Source of the DNA: Clostridia bacterium | GTDB lineage: Bacteria; CBDUZB01; JAGLHV01 | NCBI GenBank assembly: GCA_030595925.1 | Contig: JAUVLC010000001.1 | Coordinates: 1-64,000 of the forward strand | Direction of reading: 5' to 3' | DNA length: 64,000 nucleotides | Part shown: in pieces, positions 1 to 9,049 of the stretch | Position numbering within the stretch: the stretch's first letter is position 1 | How the letters are laid out: every line of letters begins with the position of its first letter | Position numbers and translations under genes: made by a program | The notes under the pieces: generated by a model | What the model was told of the DNA's origin: nothing | Seen by the model: only the letters and a program-made list of their open reading frames with translations | Database searches by the model: none

Positions 1-440
1 ATTTTTTTTGCCTTTTTTACCTCCGGGGTGAATTTCCTTTTTTAACCATCCTCCCATCCATCTTTCCCTGCAAACTTTGGGGTAAAGTGATTTTTAATTT
101 CTTGTTTCTTCGACGCTATTTTTACAGCGCAAATAACTCGAAGGGTATTAATTATCCGTTAGTTTAGGATTATTTCATTCTTATCCATAGTTATTCAGAT
201 TATTTAATAGCCTCAACATGAAAACAATAATCCACACCATGCATCCGGTTTGAAAAAACTGAAAAGGTATCCCCACAACAACTAAAAATATAGACTGGTT
301 AATTATAGAGGCAGGAAAATTTTGCATCCTGGGAACAAATAAACCGGCAAAAATACTATCAAGCAAAAAAAATATTTACCATATAATTTAGAAAAAAACT
401 GGTTATTGGACTCATTTATTTTTCATCAAATAAATTTTAA
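1..440. other. left-edge non-coding region with a hairpin leader
   Basis: No convincing gene is seen. A clear stem-loop lies at 108-143: outer arms CTTCGA and TCGAAG, inner arms CGCT and AGCG. Reading leftward on the minus strand there is a possible 10-codon leader peptide at 49-17 (MVKKGNSPRR). Its last codons, CGGAGG, could serve as a Shine-Dalgarno for a gene starting beyond the left edge. The hairpin plus leader could be the 5' untranslated region of that gene. I could not match it to a known riboswitch. A 61-residue reading frame at 181-366 starts at TTG without a ribosome site and is probably not a gene. Confidence 0.35.
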
Positions 441-1397
441 CTACCGTTTATTTTTTTCTATATAAATACTCCTTCCCAATGCTTTATGGTAAGCAGTCCA
501 ATTACCTTCTTCATCAGGCTTTGATTTTATTAATTGTTGAACAGAATTTATTTTAGCGTCTAAATCATCTACATAATGAAGAATTATTGCTTCAGGGGTT
601 TGAGGCAATTTGGGAGAACCCCACTCATATTCTCCGTGATGAGAAACAATCAAATGCTCTATTAAAATTTGCAGGTCAGCCGGAAAACCGGAAATCGTAT
701 TAATTTTCTCTTGAACCAGTCTAAATCCAAGCAATATATGCCCTAATAATTTTCCTGCATCCGTATAATCAATGGCAGGAAGTAATGAAAGTTCATATAT
801 TTTACCAATATCATGCAAAATAGCACCGGTAATAAGCAAATCAAAATTAATCTCGGTATAACGCTCCTTAGCTAGAAAATAACATATTCTCGCAACAGAA
901 AGGGTGTGTTCCAAAAGTCCTCCAATACAAATATGATGAATTCGCTTAGCTGCCGGAGATTGACAAAATTTTTTCTTAAATTCTTCATCCGCAAGGAACC
1001 CATTAAGCAATTGCGAAAAATAAGGATTTTTTACTTCCTTTGCAATCATTTGCAATTCCTGAAACATTTGACTTGTATCCTTTTGCGTGGAAGAAACAAA
1101 ATCGGATACATCTAATTCATGTAATTCTATTTTTTTTATTTTTTTTATATTTAATTGGGGTTCTTCCTGGTAGGACTGCACAATCGCTTCAATTTTTACA
1201 AAATCATTTTTTGCAAAATCACTTTTCCCGTCTTCTTCCCATATTTTTCCATCTATCAAACCTGTTTTATCCTGGAGAACCAGAGAAATATATGGTTTAC
1301 CCTTTTTCGTAATTAAACTTTTTTTAGAGCTTACCAGAAAACAATCTATAATAGATTGTCCTTCTTTAATATCTGTTATAAAAAACTTTTTTTGCAT
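441..1397 (-). CDS. yhaM: YhaM-like 3'-5' exoribonuclease (OB-fold + HD domain)
   Basis: A 318-residue protein with an N-terminal OB-fold-like nucleic-acid-binding region (about residues 1-95) and a C-terminal HD phosphohydrolase domain. The metal ligands are visible: His164, the His195-Asp196 pair in ILHDIGK, His220, His253-His254 and Asp278. This order and length are typical of the YhaM family, which shortens single-stranded RNA (and DNA) from the 3' end. The start ATG is preceded by AAAGGAAAG. It appears to be transcribed alone, leftward, with about 190 bp separating it from the PilZ gene. The family assignment is firm; the exact substrate is inferred from the family. Confidence 0.85.
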   Translation of the reverse strand: MQKKFFITDIKEGQSIIDCFLVSSKKSLITKKGKPYISLVLQDKTGLIDGKIWEEDGKSDFAKNDFVKIEAIVQSYQEEPQLNIKKIKKIELHELDVSDFVSSTQKDTSQMFQELQMIAKEVKNPYFSQLLNGFLADEEFKKKFCQSPAAKRIHHICIGGLLEHTLSVARICYFLAKERYTEINFDLLITGAILHDIGKIYELSLLPAIDYTDAGKLLGHILLGFRLVQEKINTISGFPADLQILIEHLIVSHHGEYEWGSPKLPQTPEAIILHYVDDLDAKINSVQQLIKSKPDEEGNWTAYHKALGRSIYIEKNKR

Positions 1398-1589
1398 TTG
1401 CTTTCCTTTTTTTACCCATATTTCTTATCTTTTTTCGTCAAACCCAAACAAAAACTGACAGACACATTGAGCAACATCCTCACTGTACCCACCTTCCGAC
1501 ATAGTAAAACAATGTTTTTGGACAATTTTATACAAAACCACCTACACTTTTAATCACCTTTCGAGTCTTTTTTAAAATAAATCCAAAAA

Positions 1590-1985
1590 TTACGGAACGA
1601 GATTTTCCATCAACATAATTTTATCTTTTTCACTAATCGAAATAAATTTTACCCCCAATCCATAATCTCCTTTTTCCTTATTATCTTTAGTAATCCACAC
1701 CACTTTTCCCTTCGCTTTTATTGAATGAGAACTTACAGAAAGAAATATTTCTATAACTAAACAACTTTCTTGTTGAATCAAATGTGATAATAACTTAGCC
1801 GGTATATGAACACCATTAATCAAAATTCCATTACCGCTAATGTTAACGCTTTCAGATCTATATCGTTTTGTACGGTTAGCAATTTTATCACAAATCTCAA
1901 ACTCCACCAAAACATTCAAAGAAACCCTTTTCCCTTTTCTTCGATTCATCCCCCAGGAACAATGATCATTTATTTTCTTTGCCAT
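1590..1985 (-). CDS. PilZ domain protein (c-di-GMP binding)
   Basis: A single-domain protein of 131 residues. The c-di-GMP-binding signature is visible: an RxxxR motif at Arg16-Arg20 and an NxSxxG motif at residues 48-53, followed by the beta-barrel ending in a GLGVKF strand. Such stand-alone PilZ proteins act as second-messenger receptors for motility, polysaccharide or secretion machinery in the cytoplasm. The start ATG follows a GGGGTG ribosome site. An internal Met13 immediately before the RxxxR motif is a possible alternative start. No output domain is attached, so the process it controls cannot be read from the sequence. A candidate promoter lies at 2060-2089. Confidence 0.8.
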   Translation of the reverse strand: MAKKINDHCSWGMNRRKGKRVSLNVLVEFEICDKIANRTKRYRSESVNISGNGILINGVHIPAKLLSHLIQQESCLVIEIFLSVSSHSIKAKGKVVWITKDNKEKGDYGLGVKFISISEKDKIMLMENLVP

Positions 1986-2059
1986 TTTTTCACCCCAGTT
2001 TAATCTAAATCAACAACAATCTTACAAAAACAAACCACACAAGGTTTAATCACAGTTAA

Positions 2060-2089
2060 ACTCTACATCACTATTAGACAATATGTCAA
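2060..2089 (-). promoter_or_regulatory. candidate sigma70-type promoter of the PilZ gene
   Basis: On the minus strand TTGACA (2089-2084) is followed after 18 bp by TAGAGT (2065-2060), about 75 bp upstream of the PilZ start. The -35 is perfect; the -10 matches only four of six positions. Confidence 0.4.
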
Positions 2090-2159
2090 CTGTCTTCTTT
2101 TAAGATAAAAATTACAAAAAAACAAACCACACTATACTTTTAATAAAACTGAAATCCTG

Positions 2160-2432
2160 TTATCCCCCAAACTTATAAACTTTCCTGATTTTTTCAATTA
2201 CTTCCCATGTACACTTAAGTCCTTTAGGAAACACAACTAAATCCCCTTTATTAATTTCAACATCCCCCTCAGAAGTTTTTACCTTTACCTTCCCCTCTAA
2301 TATATAACATGTTTCATCATCACTATACTCCCAATCAAACGTACTGGGTACACATTCCCACGGACTCCAACTATTTATACCCAACAAATCTATTTCTTCC
2401 CTATTTGGTTTCTTTTTTTTGATTTGACACAT
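2160..2432 (-). CDS. small cupin-domain protein
   Basis: A 90-residue single cupin barrel of the cupin_3/DUF861 type. The usual landmarks are the YILEGKVKV strand pair, the GDLVVFPKG turn and an aromatic-rich WEYSDDETC segment that carries the first metal-ligand region. The glutamate of the EGKVKV strand is kept, while the classical histidines are replaced by acidic or cysteine residues (DDETC). Metal use is therefore uncertain. Proteins of this class are small cytosolic enzymes or sensors of unknown substrate. A strong ribosome site (GGAGGAAAGG) precedes the ATG. A short membrane-protein frame and a tRNA gene lie upstream. The family is secure; the function is not known. Confidence 0.75.
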   Translation of the reverse strand: MCQIKKKKPNREEIDLLGINSWSPWECVPSTFDWEYSDDETCYILEGKVKVKTSEGDVEINKGDLVVFPKGLKCTWEVIEKIRKVYKFGG

Positions 2433-2472
2433 TTTCCTTTCCTCCTAAAAATGAAACAAATGAAGTCCACGT

Positions 2473-2625
2473 TTACTTAAGCTGTAATAGCACATAAAAA
2501 AACACTGTAGTAAAAATTAAAAATGTACAGGCAAAAACAAAAGTTAAAAATTTTTTTAAAAAATAAATTGAAAAACGAAGAATAATAATTCCTATACAAA
2601 TTAAAATTATTAATTTTAAACTCAT
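2473..2625 (-). CDS. small membrane protein, 50 residues
   Basis: A short reading frame starting at ATG 2625 with a good ribosome site (GAGGAATTAAA) and ending TAA at 2473. The product is 50 residues and nearly all hydrophobic. It has two predicted membrane helices (about residues 3-23 and 27-48) separated by a Leu-Lys-Lys turn. It lies between tRNA-Arg and the cupin gene, in the same direction as both. The amino acid composition is AT-driven, so a chance frame cannot be excluded, but the ribosome site and two-helix layout favour a real small protein. No family is recognised. Confidence 0.45.
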   Translation of the reverse strand: MSLKLIILICIGIIILRFSIYFLKKFLTFVFACTFLIFTTVFFYVLLQLK

Positions 2626-2683
2626 TTTAATTCCTCAATTCATTTATTTTTAGCTATCATTCCACTAAGTCTACTCGAAAGTA

Positions 2684-2756
2684 TGCCCCTAGCAGGATTC
2701 GAACCTGCGCTCCTGGCTTCGGAGGCCAGTACTCTATCCAACTGAGCTATAGGGGC
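2684..2756 (-). tRNA. tRNA-Arg (anticodon CCG)
   Basis: Reading the minus strand gives a complete cloverleaf. The acceptor arms are GCCCCTA and TAGGGGC with discriminator A. The D-arm contains AGCTCAGTTGGATAGAGT, the anticodon stem CTGGC/GCCAG encloses the loop CTCCGAA (anticodon CCG), and the T-arm contains GGTTCGAATCC. CCA is not encoded. It reads CGG codons and sits 20 bp upstream of the alaS-side intergenic gap, in the same orientation as the neighbouring genes. Confidence 0.95.
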
Positions 2757-2776
2757 TAATAATTTCAAATTTTTCT

Positions 2777-5461
2777 TTATTTAGTATTTTCTCTTATTAT
2801 TTCCTCAACCTGAGCTAACGATTCTTCAAGTTTTTCTTTGTTTTTTCCGCCCCCCTGTGCTAAATTCGCCCGTCCCCCACCCGATCCATCAACAATCTCT
2901 GTTAGTTTTTTTATTATTTTCCCGGCATGTAATCCTTTTTTAACTTCACTATCAGCCACCATACAAATTAAAAAAGGTTTATTATCAATTATACTACCTA
3001 AAACAATTACCCCTTTTTTTAATTTATCCATTAATCTATCGCCATAATTTCTCAAATCTCTGCTATCAGCTGCCTCTATTTTATGGCTCAACACATTTAT
3101 TCCAGCAATTTTTCTAACCTCATTTTTCACCAAATCTACAGACTGAAAATTAAATACCTCCCCTCTCATTCGCGAAAGTTCTTTTTTCTGTTCTTCACTA
3201 GTTTTAATAATCTTTTCTATTTGCATTTCAACAAGGTTAACAGGGACTTTTAATACATTGGCAATATTTAGCAAATCTTTTTCTTCTTTTTTAACAAACT
3301 GATATGCTGCCTCCCCTGTTAATACTTCAATTCTTCGTACTCCGGAAGAAATACTTGTTTCGTTAATTATCTTAAATAATCCTATTTCACCGGTTGCACA
3401 ACAATGGGTTCCACCACATAATTCAATACTTACTGCATCTTCCGGGGCATCCCATCCTTCAGAACTAATCATAACTACCCTGACTTTTTCACCGTATTTT
3501 TCTCCAAAATGAGCCATTGCCTGCATTTGCTTTGCCTCATCCAGACTAATTTCCGAAATAAGAACAGTCAAATTTTTTCTAATCATCTTATTTACTAATT
3601 CTTCTGTTTTTTCTATTTGCTCCGGTAATAAACCTGAAAAATGAGTAAAATCAAAACGAAACCGGTCACACTCTACCAGAGAACCTGATTGTTTTACATG
3701 CACACCTACAATCTGCCTTAACGCAGCCTGTAACAAATGTGTTGCCGTATGACTTCTACTAATTGAACTTCTTCTTTCCGTATCAATAAAAGCATCAACA
3801 GTATCCCCTTTTCTAAATTTTCCTTTTAAAACTTTCACTTTATGAATAACTAATTTACCAAACATTTTTTCAGCATTCAAAACACTCATTTCCGCCTCAA
3901 TTTTTTTACCGTTTTCGCTTTTTATTTCTTTCAATATTTTCCCTTTATCTCCTACCTGTCCTCCTGATTCTCCATAAAAAGGAGTTTCGGACAAAATAAT
4001 TTGAACAACATCACCTTTTTTAATTTCGTCGATAATTTTATTGTTTTCTCCAATAATCATATCAATCTTTGCTAACAGTTTATTAAAGAAATAACCCCTG
4101 AATATCGTATCTCCAACTTCTTTATGTATTTTGTCATAAAATGTTTTTTCTCTTTCATTAAATCCTTTCCATGATTTGCTGGCAGTTTTTTGTTGTTTTT
4201 CCATTTGATTTTTAAACCCCTCCTCATCAATACCAATTTTTTTCTCCTCGGCAATCTCCCTGGTTAAATCCAGAGGAAAACCATAAGTATCATATAATTT
4301 AAATACTTCTTTACCCGGTATTCTTTTCTTACCCTTTTTTCCTAAATCTACAATCAAATTCGCAAGCATCTCATATCCTTTATCCAGTGTCTCTTTAAAT
4401 CTTTCCTCTTCCATTTTACAAATTTCACGAATATAATTTTTTTTTGTAACAAGAGCAGGATAAAAAGAACCCATTACTTCCACAACTTTATCGCTAAGTT
4501 TATATAAAAAAGATTGCTGTATTCCTAATAATTTACCTTCTTTGGCTGCCCTGCGCAAAATACGCCGTAGAACATATCCCCTCTCTTCATTCGCAGGCAA
4601 AATTCCGTCATTTATTAAAAACACTATTCCTCTTATGTGGTCAGTAATAATCCGAAGAGAAATATTATCACGTTTGTTTTCATTATAAGAAACTCCTGCC
4701 AACTTACAAACTTCATCCATAATTGGTTTCAAAAGATCCGATTCAAAAACAGTGGGAACATTCTGTACCACTGCTGACAATCTTTCTAACCCCATACCGG
4801 TATCAATATTTTTTTGCGGCAATGGTTTTAATGTTCCGTTACTACTTTTTTCAAATTGGGTAAAAACCAAATTCCATATTTCTAAATATCGATCACAATC
4901 ACAACCAGGGGCACAACCCGGTTTTCCACAACTATATTCTTTTCCTCTGTCTATTAAAATTTCCGAACAAGGACCACATGGACCGGTTTCCGCCATTTGC
5001 CAAAAATTAGATTCTTTACCCAAACGCACAATCCTTTCTTCCGGTAAAAATTTTCTCCAAATCTGATATGATTCATCATCTTCATTATACACAGACGCAT
5101 AAAGCTTAGCTTTTTCTAAATCCATTTTATCGGTCAAAAATTCCCATGCCCAAGAAATGGCCTCTTCTTTGAAATAATCTCCAAAAGAAAAATTACCAAA
5201 CATTTCAAAAAAAGTATGATGCCGATTTGTATAGCCCACGTTCTCAATATCGCTTGTTCTAAAACAACACTGCAGAGAAGCTGCTTTGGACGATTCAGGT
5301 TTAGTTTTACCTAAAAAAATATCCTTAAAGGGAACCATTCCGGCACTTGTAAAAAGAAGGCTGGGATCATTTCCCGGAATAAGAGAACTACTCGGATAAA
5401 TCTTATGTTTTCTTTTTTTAAAAAAACTTAAAAATTTTTCTCTGATTTCACTGCTCTTCAT
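2777..5461 (-). CDS. alaS: alanyl-tRNA synthetase
   Basis: Charges tRNA-Ala with alanine in the cytoplasm and edits mischarged serine or glycine. The 894-residue product has the class II catalytic core (FTSAGMVPFKD and the RxTxDIENVG region near the N terminus). Its editing domain has the zinc-site motifs RSHTATHLL and CGGTHC, and the C-terminal DHHA1-like region ends with the glycine-rich SGGGRANLAQGGG. Length matches the family. I place the start at ATG 5461, preceded by GGGGGAAGTA; an upstream in-frame codon at 5497 would overlap the previous gene and has no ribosome site. The gene follows the yicC-like gene by 32 bp and is probably cotranscribed with it. Confidence 0.97.
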   Translation of the reverse strand: MKSSEIREKFLSFFKKRKHKIYPSSSLIPGNDPSLLFTSAGMVPFKDIFLGKTKPESSKAASLQCCFRTSDIENVGYTNRHHTFFEMFGNFSFGDYFKEEAISWAWEFLTDKMDLEKAKLYASVYNEDDESYQIWRKFLPEERIVRLGKESNFWQMAETGPCGPCSEILIDRGKEYSCGKPGCAPGCDCDRYLEIWNLVFTQFEKSSNGTLKPLPQKNIDTGMGLERLSAVVQNVPTVFESDLLKPIMDEVCKLAGVSYNENKRDNISLRIITDHIRGIVFLINDGILPANEERGYVLRRILRRAAKEGKLLGIQQSFLYKLSDKVVEVMGSFYPALVTKKNYIREICKMEEERFKETLDKGYEMLANLIVDLGKKGKKRIPGKEVFKLYDTYGFPLDLTREIAEEKKIGIDEEGFKNQMEKQQKTASKSWKGFNEREKTFYDKIHKEVGDTIFRGYFFNKLLAKIDMIIGENNKIIDEIKKGDVVQIILSETPFYGESGGQVGDKGKILKEIKSENGKKIEAEMSVLNAEKMFGKLVIHKVKVLKGKFRKGDTVDAFIDTERRSSISRSHTATHLLQAALRQIVGVHVKQSGSLVECDRFRFDFTHFSGLLPEQIEKTEELVNKMIRKNLTVLISEISLDEAKQMQAMAHFGEKYGEKVRVVMISSEGWDAPEDAVSIELCGGTHCCATGEIGLFKIINETSISSGVRRIEVLTGEAAYQFVKKEEKDLLNIANVLKVPVNLVEMQIEKIIKTSEEQKKELSRMRGEVFNFQSVDLVKNEVRKIAGINVLSHKIEAADSRDLRNYGDRLMDKLKKGVIVLGSIIDNKPFLICMVADSEVKKGLHAGKIIKKLTEIVDGSGGGRANLAQGGGKNKEKLEESLAQVEEIIRENTK

Positions 5462-5493
5462 TACTTCCCCCAACACAGTATTAGTTTTTATTT

Positions 5494-6375
5494 TCAAACT
5501 ACATTTTGTATCTGTTCTTTTAATTTTTCCAATTCACTTTTAATTTGAATCACTTCACAGGAAATTTCATAATTATTTACTTTTGCCCCGATAGTATTTA
5601 TTTCCCGGCTCATCTCCTGAATTATAAAATCCATTTTTTTTCCTACCTCACTTCCGTTTTTAAATGTTTTTACAAACTGTCCGAGGTGACTCTTAAACCG
5701 GACAACTTCTTCGGTAACCTCCATCCGTTCTGCAATAATAGAATTTAATAAAAAAGTTTTTTCATTACTTTTTTGAGTACCTTTTAAAAAATTCTGGAGT
5801 TTATCCCTCCACAATTTGTTTTCATATTTTTTAACTGCTTTCGGTAATTGAAGTTTAATTTTAGAAAAACAGGAATTAATTTTCTTAACCCGTTTAGTAA
5901 AATCAACACCTATAATCTTCCCTTCATTTTTACGCATACGCTCTAATTGTACCAAAGCCTGATAAAGAACATTTTTAATATCCTTAAGAAGTTTTTTTGT
6001 GTTTATTTTTGTTTTTTTTATTTTTAAAATACCAGGCAAACTCATAAAAAAATCTAATTTAAACTCGTCCTTCCTGTTTAACATTACGGATAATTTTTCT
6101 CCTGCTTTTCTGTAACTATAAACCATATCTTCATCTATTTCTACTTCACTACTATCAACAGAATCCCCATAAGTTCCTTCAGTCAGATTTACAAAAACAT
6201 CGATTTTACCCCTTTTTATTTTACATTTTACAATTTTTTTAATCTCTTCTTCAAAAAAAAATAAAAACGGGGGTAATTTTACATTCACTTCACAAAAACG
6301 GCGGTTTAATGCCCGTATTTCTACTCTACAATTTCCATTTTTCCCCTGACCATAGCCAGTCATACTTTTTAGCAT
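5494..6375 (-). CDS. yicC: YicC family endoribonuclease
   Basis: A 293-residue protein with the family hallmarks: the N-terminal SMTGYGQG motif followed by EIRALNRRFCEVNVKLP, and the C-terminal DUF1732 part with MDFIIQEMSREINTIGAK. YicC proteins are RNA endonucleases linked to sRNA turnover and stationary-phase survival. The ATG at 6375 has an AAAGGA ribosome site; an upstream ATG at 6390 is itself part of that ribosome site. In many bacteria yicC is next to gmk and rpoZ, but here it is next to alaS. The middle part is lysine-rich, in keeping with the AT-rich composition. Confidence 0.9.
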   Translation of the reverse strand: MLKSMTGYGQGKNGNCRVEIRALNRRFCEVNVKLPPFLFFFEEEIKKIVKCKIKRGKIDVFVNLTEGTYGDSVDSSEVEIDEDMVYSYRKAGEKLSVMLNRKDEFKLDFFMSLPGILKIKKTKINTKKLLKDIKNVLYQALVQLERMRKNEGKIIGVDFTKRVKKINSCFSKIKLQLPKAVKKYENKLWRDKLQNFLKGTQKSNEKTFLLNSIIAERMEVTEEVVRFKSHLGQFVKTFKNGSEVGKKMDFIIQEMSREINTIGAKVNNYEISCEVIQIKSELEKLKEQIQNVV

Positions 6376-6477
6376 ATTTTTTCCTTTCATTTTAATATTT
6401 TCAGCCAGAGGCTTAAACCAATTCTAATCATCTAACAATCTGTCTGTCAACGGTAAACCGTCAACTGTTTTCTGTTT

Positions 6478-7365
6478 TTATCCACGAGGATGATATTTCT
6501 TGTGTAAAATTTTCAGTTTTTCCCTGGTAATATGAGTATAAATCTGAGTAGTAGAAATATCAGAATGGCCTAACATTTCCTGAACAAAACGTAAATCCGC
6601 ACCACGCTCCAATAGATGTGTCGCAAAAGAATGCCTCAATGTATGAGGACTCACCGTCTTATAAATACCGGCTTTTTTCATATATTTCTTCACTATCTTC
6701 CAAAAACCCGTCCGAGAAAACTTTTTTCCTCTCTGACTTAAAAACAAAATTTTTTTATCAGATTTTTTTTCATTCCGCACTTTTTCCAAATAAACATTAA
6801 CGGCATTTTTTGCTTTTTTACCTACCGGAATTATTCTTTCTTTATTACCTTTTCCCAAACATTTAACATATTCCATCTTTAAATTAATATCCGATAATTT
6901 TAAATTAATTATTTCCGAAACCCTCATTCCCGTAGCATACAACAATTCTAACATTGCCCTATCACGCAATTTATTATTGGATTTTTCAGCATCATTCTTC
7001 AAATAATCAAGTAACTTTTCAATTTCTTTAATACTCAAAACGTTTGGGAGGCTAAAACCGCTTTTTGGTGTTTTTAAATTAACAGTAGGATCTGTTTTTG
7101 CATATCCCTCCGTAATCAAGAAACGGTGAAACATTTTCACGGAAATTAAAAATCTCCCTAAAGAAGAAACTTTTATTCCCTCTTTTTTCCTCGATTCCAA
7201 ATAAAATAATATCTCTTTATAGGTTAAAGAAAAAAGAGAACATTTTCTTTTTTCTAAATAGTTAAGATAAGCACTTAAATCAGATAAATAAGCATCTTGA
7301 GAATTTTTAGAAAGTCCTTTTTCAAACGCTATGTAATTAATAAACTCTTCTAAAATTTTTTTCAT
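6478..7365 (-). CDS. xerD: XerD-like tyrosine recombinase
   Basis: Site-specific recombinase that resolves chromosome dimers at dif together with FtsK. The 295-residue protein has the N-terminal SAM-like core-binding domain (1-100) and the catalytic domain with Arg148 (ATGMRVSE), Lys172, His241 and Arg244 (HTLRHSFATH), His267 (LGHSDI) and nucleophile Tyr276. All residues are intact. The ATG overlaps the stop of the MBL gene by four bases (ATGA), which suggests translational coupling. Only one Xer-type gene is in the window, so it could act alone as a single Xer. The ftsK gene lies 5 kb upstream. Confidence 0.9.
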   Translation of the reverse strand: MKKILEEFINYIAFEKGLSKNSQDAYLSDLSAYLNYLEKRKCSLFSLTYKEILFYLESRKKEGIKVSSLGRFLISVKMFHRFLITEGYAKTDPTVNLKTPKSGFSLPNVLSIKEIEKLLDYLKNDAEKSNNKLRDRAMLELLYATGMRVSEIINLKLSDINLKMEYVKCLGKGNKERIIPVGKKAKNAVNVYLEKVRNEKKSDKKILFLSQRGKKFSRTGFWKIVKKYMKKAGIYKTVSPHTLRHSFATHLLERGADLRFVQEMLGHSDISTTQIYTHITREKLKILHKKYHPRG

Positions 7366-7994
7366 TTTTCTATTATTTCGCGTAATAATAAATTATTCTT
7401 TTTCTCTTCACCTAATGAAGAAAACGGCCCATGTCCGGGAAGAATAGTTAGATTATTATCTAATACCAACAGTTTTTTCTTAAGTGAATTTTTCAATGCT
7501 TCCCTGTCCCCTCCCGGAAGATCATATCTGCCAATAGAATTCTTAAACAGGGTATCTCCGGTAAAAAGAACATCCTGGCCTAAGAGACAAATCCCTCCCG
7601 GAGTATGCCCGGGAGTATGAATTACTTTTAATTTTTGCATACCAAATTTTATTATTTCATTGTCTACCAACCTTCTATCTATCTTAAAAGAAACAAACAT
7701 TTCCTGTTTGCTAAAAGAAAGGTCATATTTCCCCATCTCCATCATATCCGCGTCTTCCTGATGAACTAAAATTTTTGCACCCGTTGAACGTTTTACTTCT
7801 CTATTAGCTCCCGTATGATCTAAATGTACATGAGTATTTATAATATATAATATTTTAAAAGATTCTCCCTGAATAAGATCTATTATTTTCTCCGACTCAT
7901 CCCCGGGATCAATAACCACACCCATTCCCGTTTCATCACAAACAAATATATAACAATTAGCCTGTAATTGTCCGACCGTTAATAATCTAAGCAT
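7362..7994 (-). CDS. MBL-fold hydrolase (glyoxalase II-like)
   Basis: A 210-residue metallo-beta-lactamase-fold protein. The metal-binding motif is THVHLDHTG, with further ligands in HTPGHTPGG, TGDTLF (Asp) and LPGHG near the C terminus, the order seen in glyoxalase II-like and YcbL-like hydrolases. It is shorter than true GloB because the helical glutathione-binding domain is absent. It is therefore probably a general thioester hydrolase in the cytoplasm. A good ribosome site (AGAGGTAAAAA) precedes ATG 7994. It overlaps xerD by four bases and follows recA by 19 bp, so it is likely part of a pgsA-recA-mbl-xerD transcript. Confidence 0.85.
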   Translation of the reverse strand: MLRLLTVGQLQANCYIFVCDETGMGVVIDPGDESEKIIDLIQGESFKILYIINTHVHLDHTGANREVKRSTGAKILVHQEDADMMEMGKYDLSFSKQEMFVSFKIDRRLVDNEIIKFGMQKLKVIHTPGHTPGGICLLGQDVLFTGDTLFKNSIGRYDLPGGDREALKNSLKKKLLVLDNNLTILPGHGPFSSLGEEKKNNLLLREIIEK

Positions 7995-8013
7995 TTTTTA
8001 CCTCTTTTTTTAA

Positions 8014-9015
8014 TCATTTTTTACTTTGATTATGTTTATCCAACAATTCTTTTTCTACTTCATCCCTTACCTTAAAGTTTTGTTTTAAAAACCTTTTTGC
8101 ATTCTCTTTCCCCTGTCCCAATCGCTCACTCTTATAAGAAAACCATGTTCCTCCTTTATTAATAACTCCGTATTCAACACCCAAATCTAAAATACATCCT
8201 TCATGGGAAATACCATGATCATAATCCATATCAAATTCTACCTGACGAAAAGGCGGTGCAACTTTATTTTTTACCACTTTCACCCGTATTCGCGCACCCA
8301 CTATTTGACTATCATCTTTCAATTGGCCGATTCTGCGAATATCCAATCGTACAGAAGAATAAAATTTAAGAGCTCTCCCGCCGGTTGTTGTCTCCGGATT
8401 ACCAAATATAACCCCAATTTTTTGTCTTAATTGATTAATAAAAATAAGACAGGTTTTAGATTTGGAAATAACAGCAGTCAATTTCCTTAATGCCTGAGAC
8501 ATTAACCTTGCCTGTAAACCCATATGAGCATCACCCATATCACCTTCAATTTCTGCCCGCGGAACCAAAGCAGCAACCGAATCAATTACAATTACATCTA
8601 TTGCCCCACTCCGTATTAAAGTTTCTGCAATTTCCAAACCTTGTTCTCCATTATCAGGCTGAGAAATTAAAAGATTGTTAATATCCACACCTAACTTTTT
8701 GGCATACAGAGGATCCAATGCATGTTCTGCATCAATAAAAGCTGCTATTCCTCCTTTTTTTTGCGCATTAGATATTATATGTAAAGAAAGAGTTGTTTTT
8801 CCTGAAGATTCCGGACCAAAAATCTCTATTATTCTACCACGGGGAACCCCTCCTACTCCAATGGCAAAGTCTAATGACAAAGAACCTGTAGATATAGATT
8901 CTATTCCTTTTGTATAACCTTCTTCTCCTAATTTCATTATAGAACCTTTACCGTAAGATTTTTCTATTTGGGTTACTGCCAAACTTAAAGCTTTTTCTCT
9001 ATCTGTTTGTGCCAC
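8014..9015 (-). CDS. recA: RecA recombinase
   Basis: Catalyses ATP-dependent strand exchange and activates LexA self-cleavage. The 333-residue product has the Walker A motif GPESSGKTT (residues 67-75), Walker [13 protein letters not shown], the L1/L2 DNA-binding loops (with [13 protein letters not shown]) and the KVVKNK motif. The C-terminal tail is short and less acidic than in Escherichia coli. The start has an AGGAGG ribosome site. It follows pgsA by 34 bp. No LexA box was recognised in the short spacer, so any SOS control would have to act further upstream. Confidence 0.98.
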   Translation of the reverse strand: MAQTDREKALSLAVTQIEKSYGKGSIMKLGEEGYTKGIESISTGSLSLDFAIGVGGVPRGRIIEIFGPESSGKTTLSLHIISNAQKKGGIAAFIDAEHALDPLYAKKLGVDINNLLISQPDNGEQGLEIAETLIRSGAIDVIVIDSVAALVPRAEIEGDMGDAHMGLQARLMSQALRKLTAVISKSKTCLIFINQLRQKIGVIFGNPETTTGGRALKFYSSVRLDIRRIGQLKDDSQIVGARIRVKVVKNKVAPPFRQVEFDMDYDHGISHEGCILDLGVEYGVINKGGTWFSYKSERLGQGKENAKRFLKQNFKVRDEVEKELLDKHNQSKK

Positions 9016-9049
9016 TTTTTAACCTCCTATTTTAAACTTTATTTAAAAA

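Noticed and set aside
61-180. Possible riboswitch (c-di-GMP type) at the left edge
   Set aside because: The hairpin is present, but conserved GEMM or other aptamer motifs do not match.
181-366. 61-residue hydrophobic minus-strand frame
   Set aside because: TTG start, no ribosome site, no recognised family.
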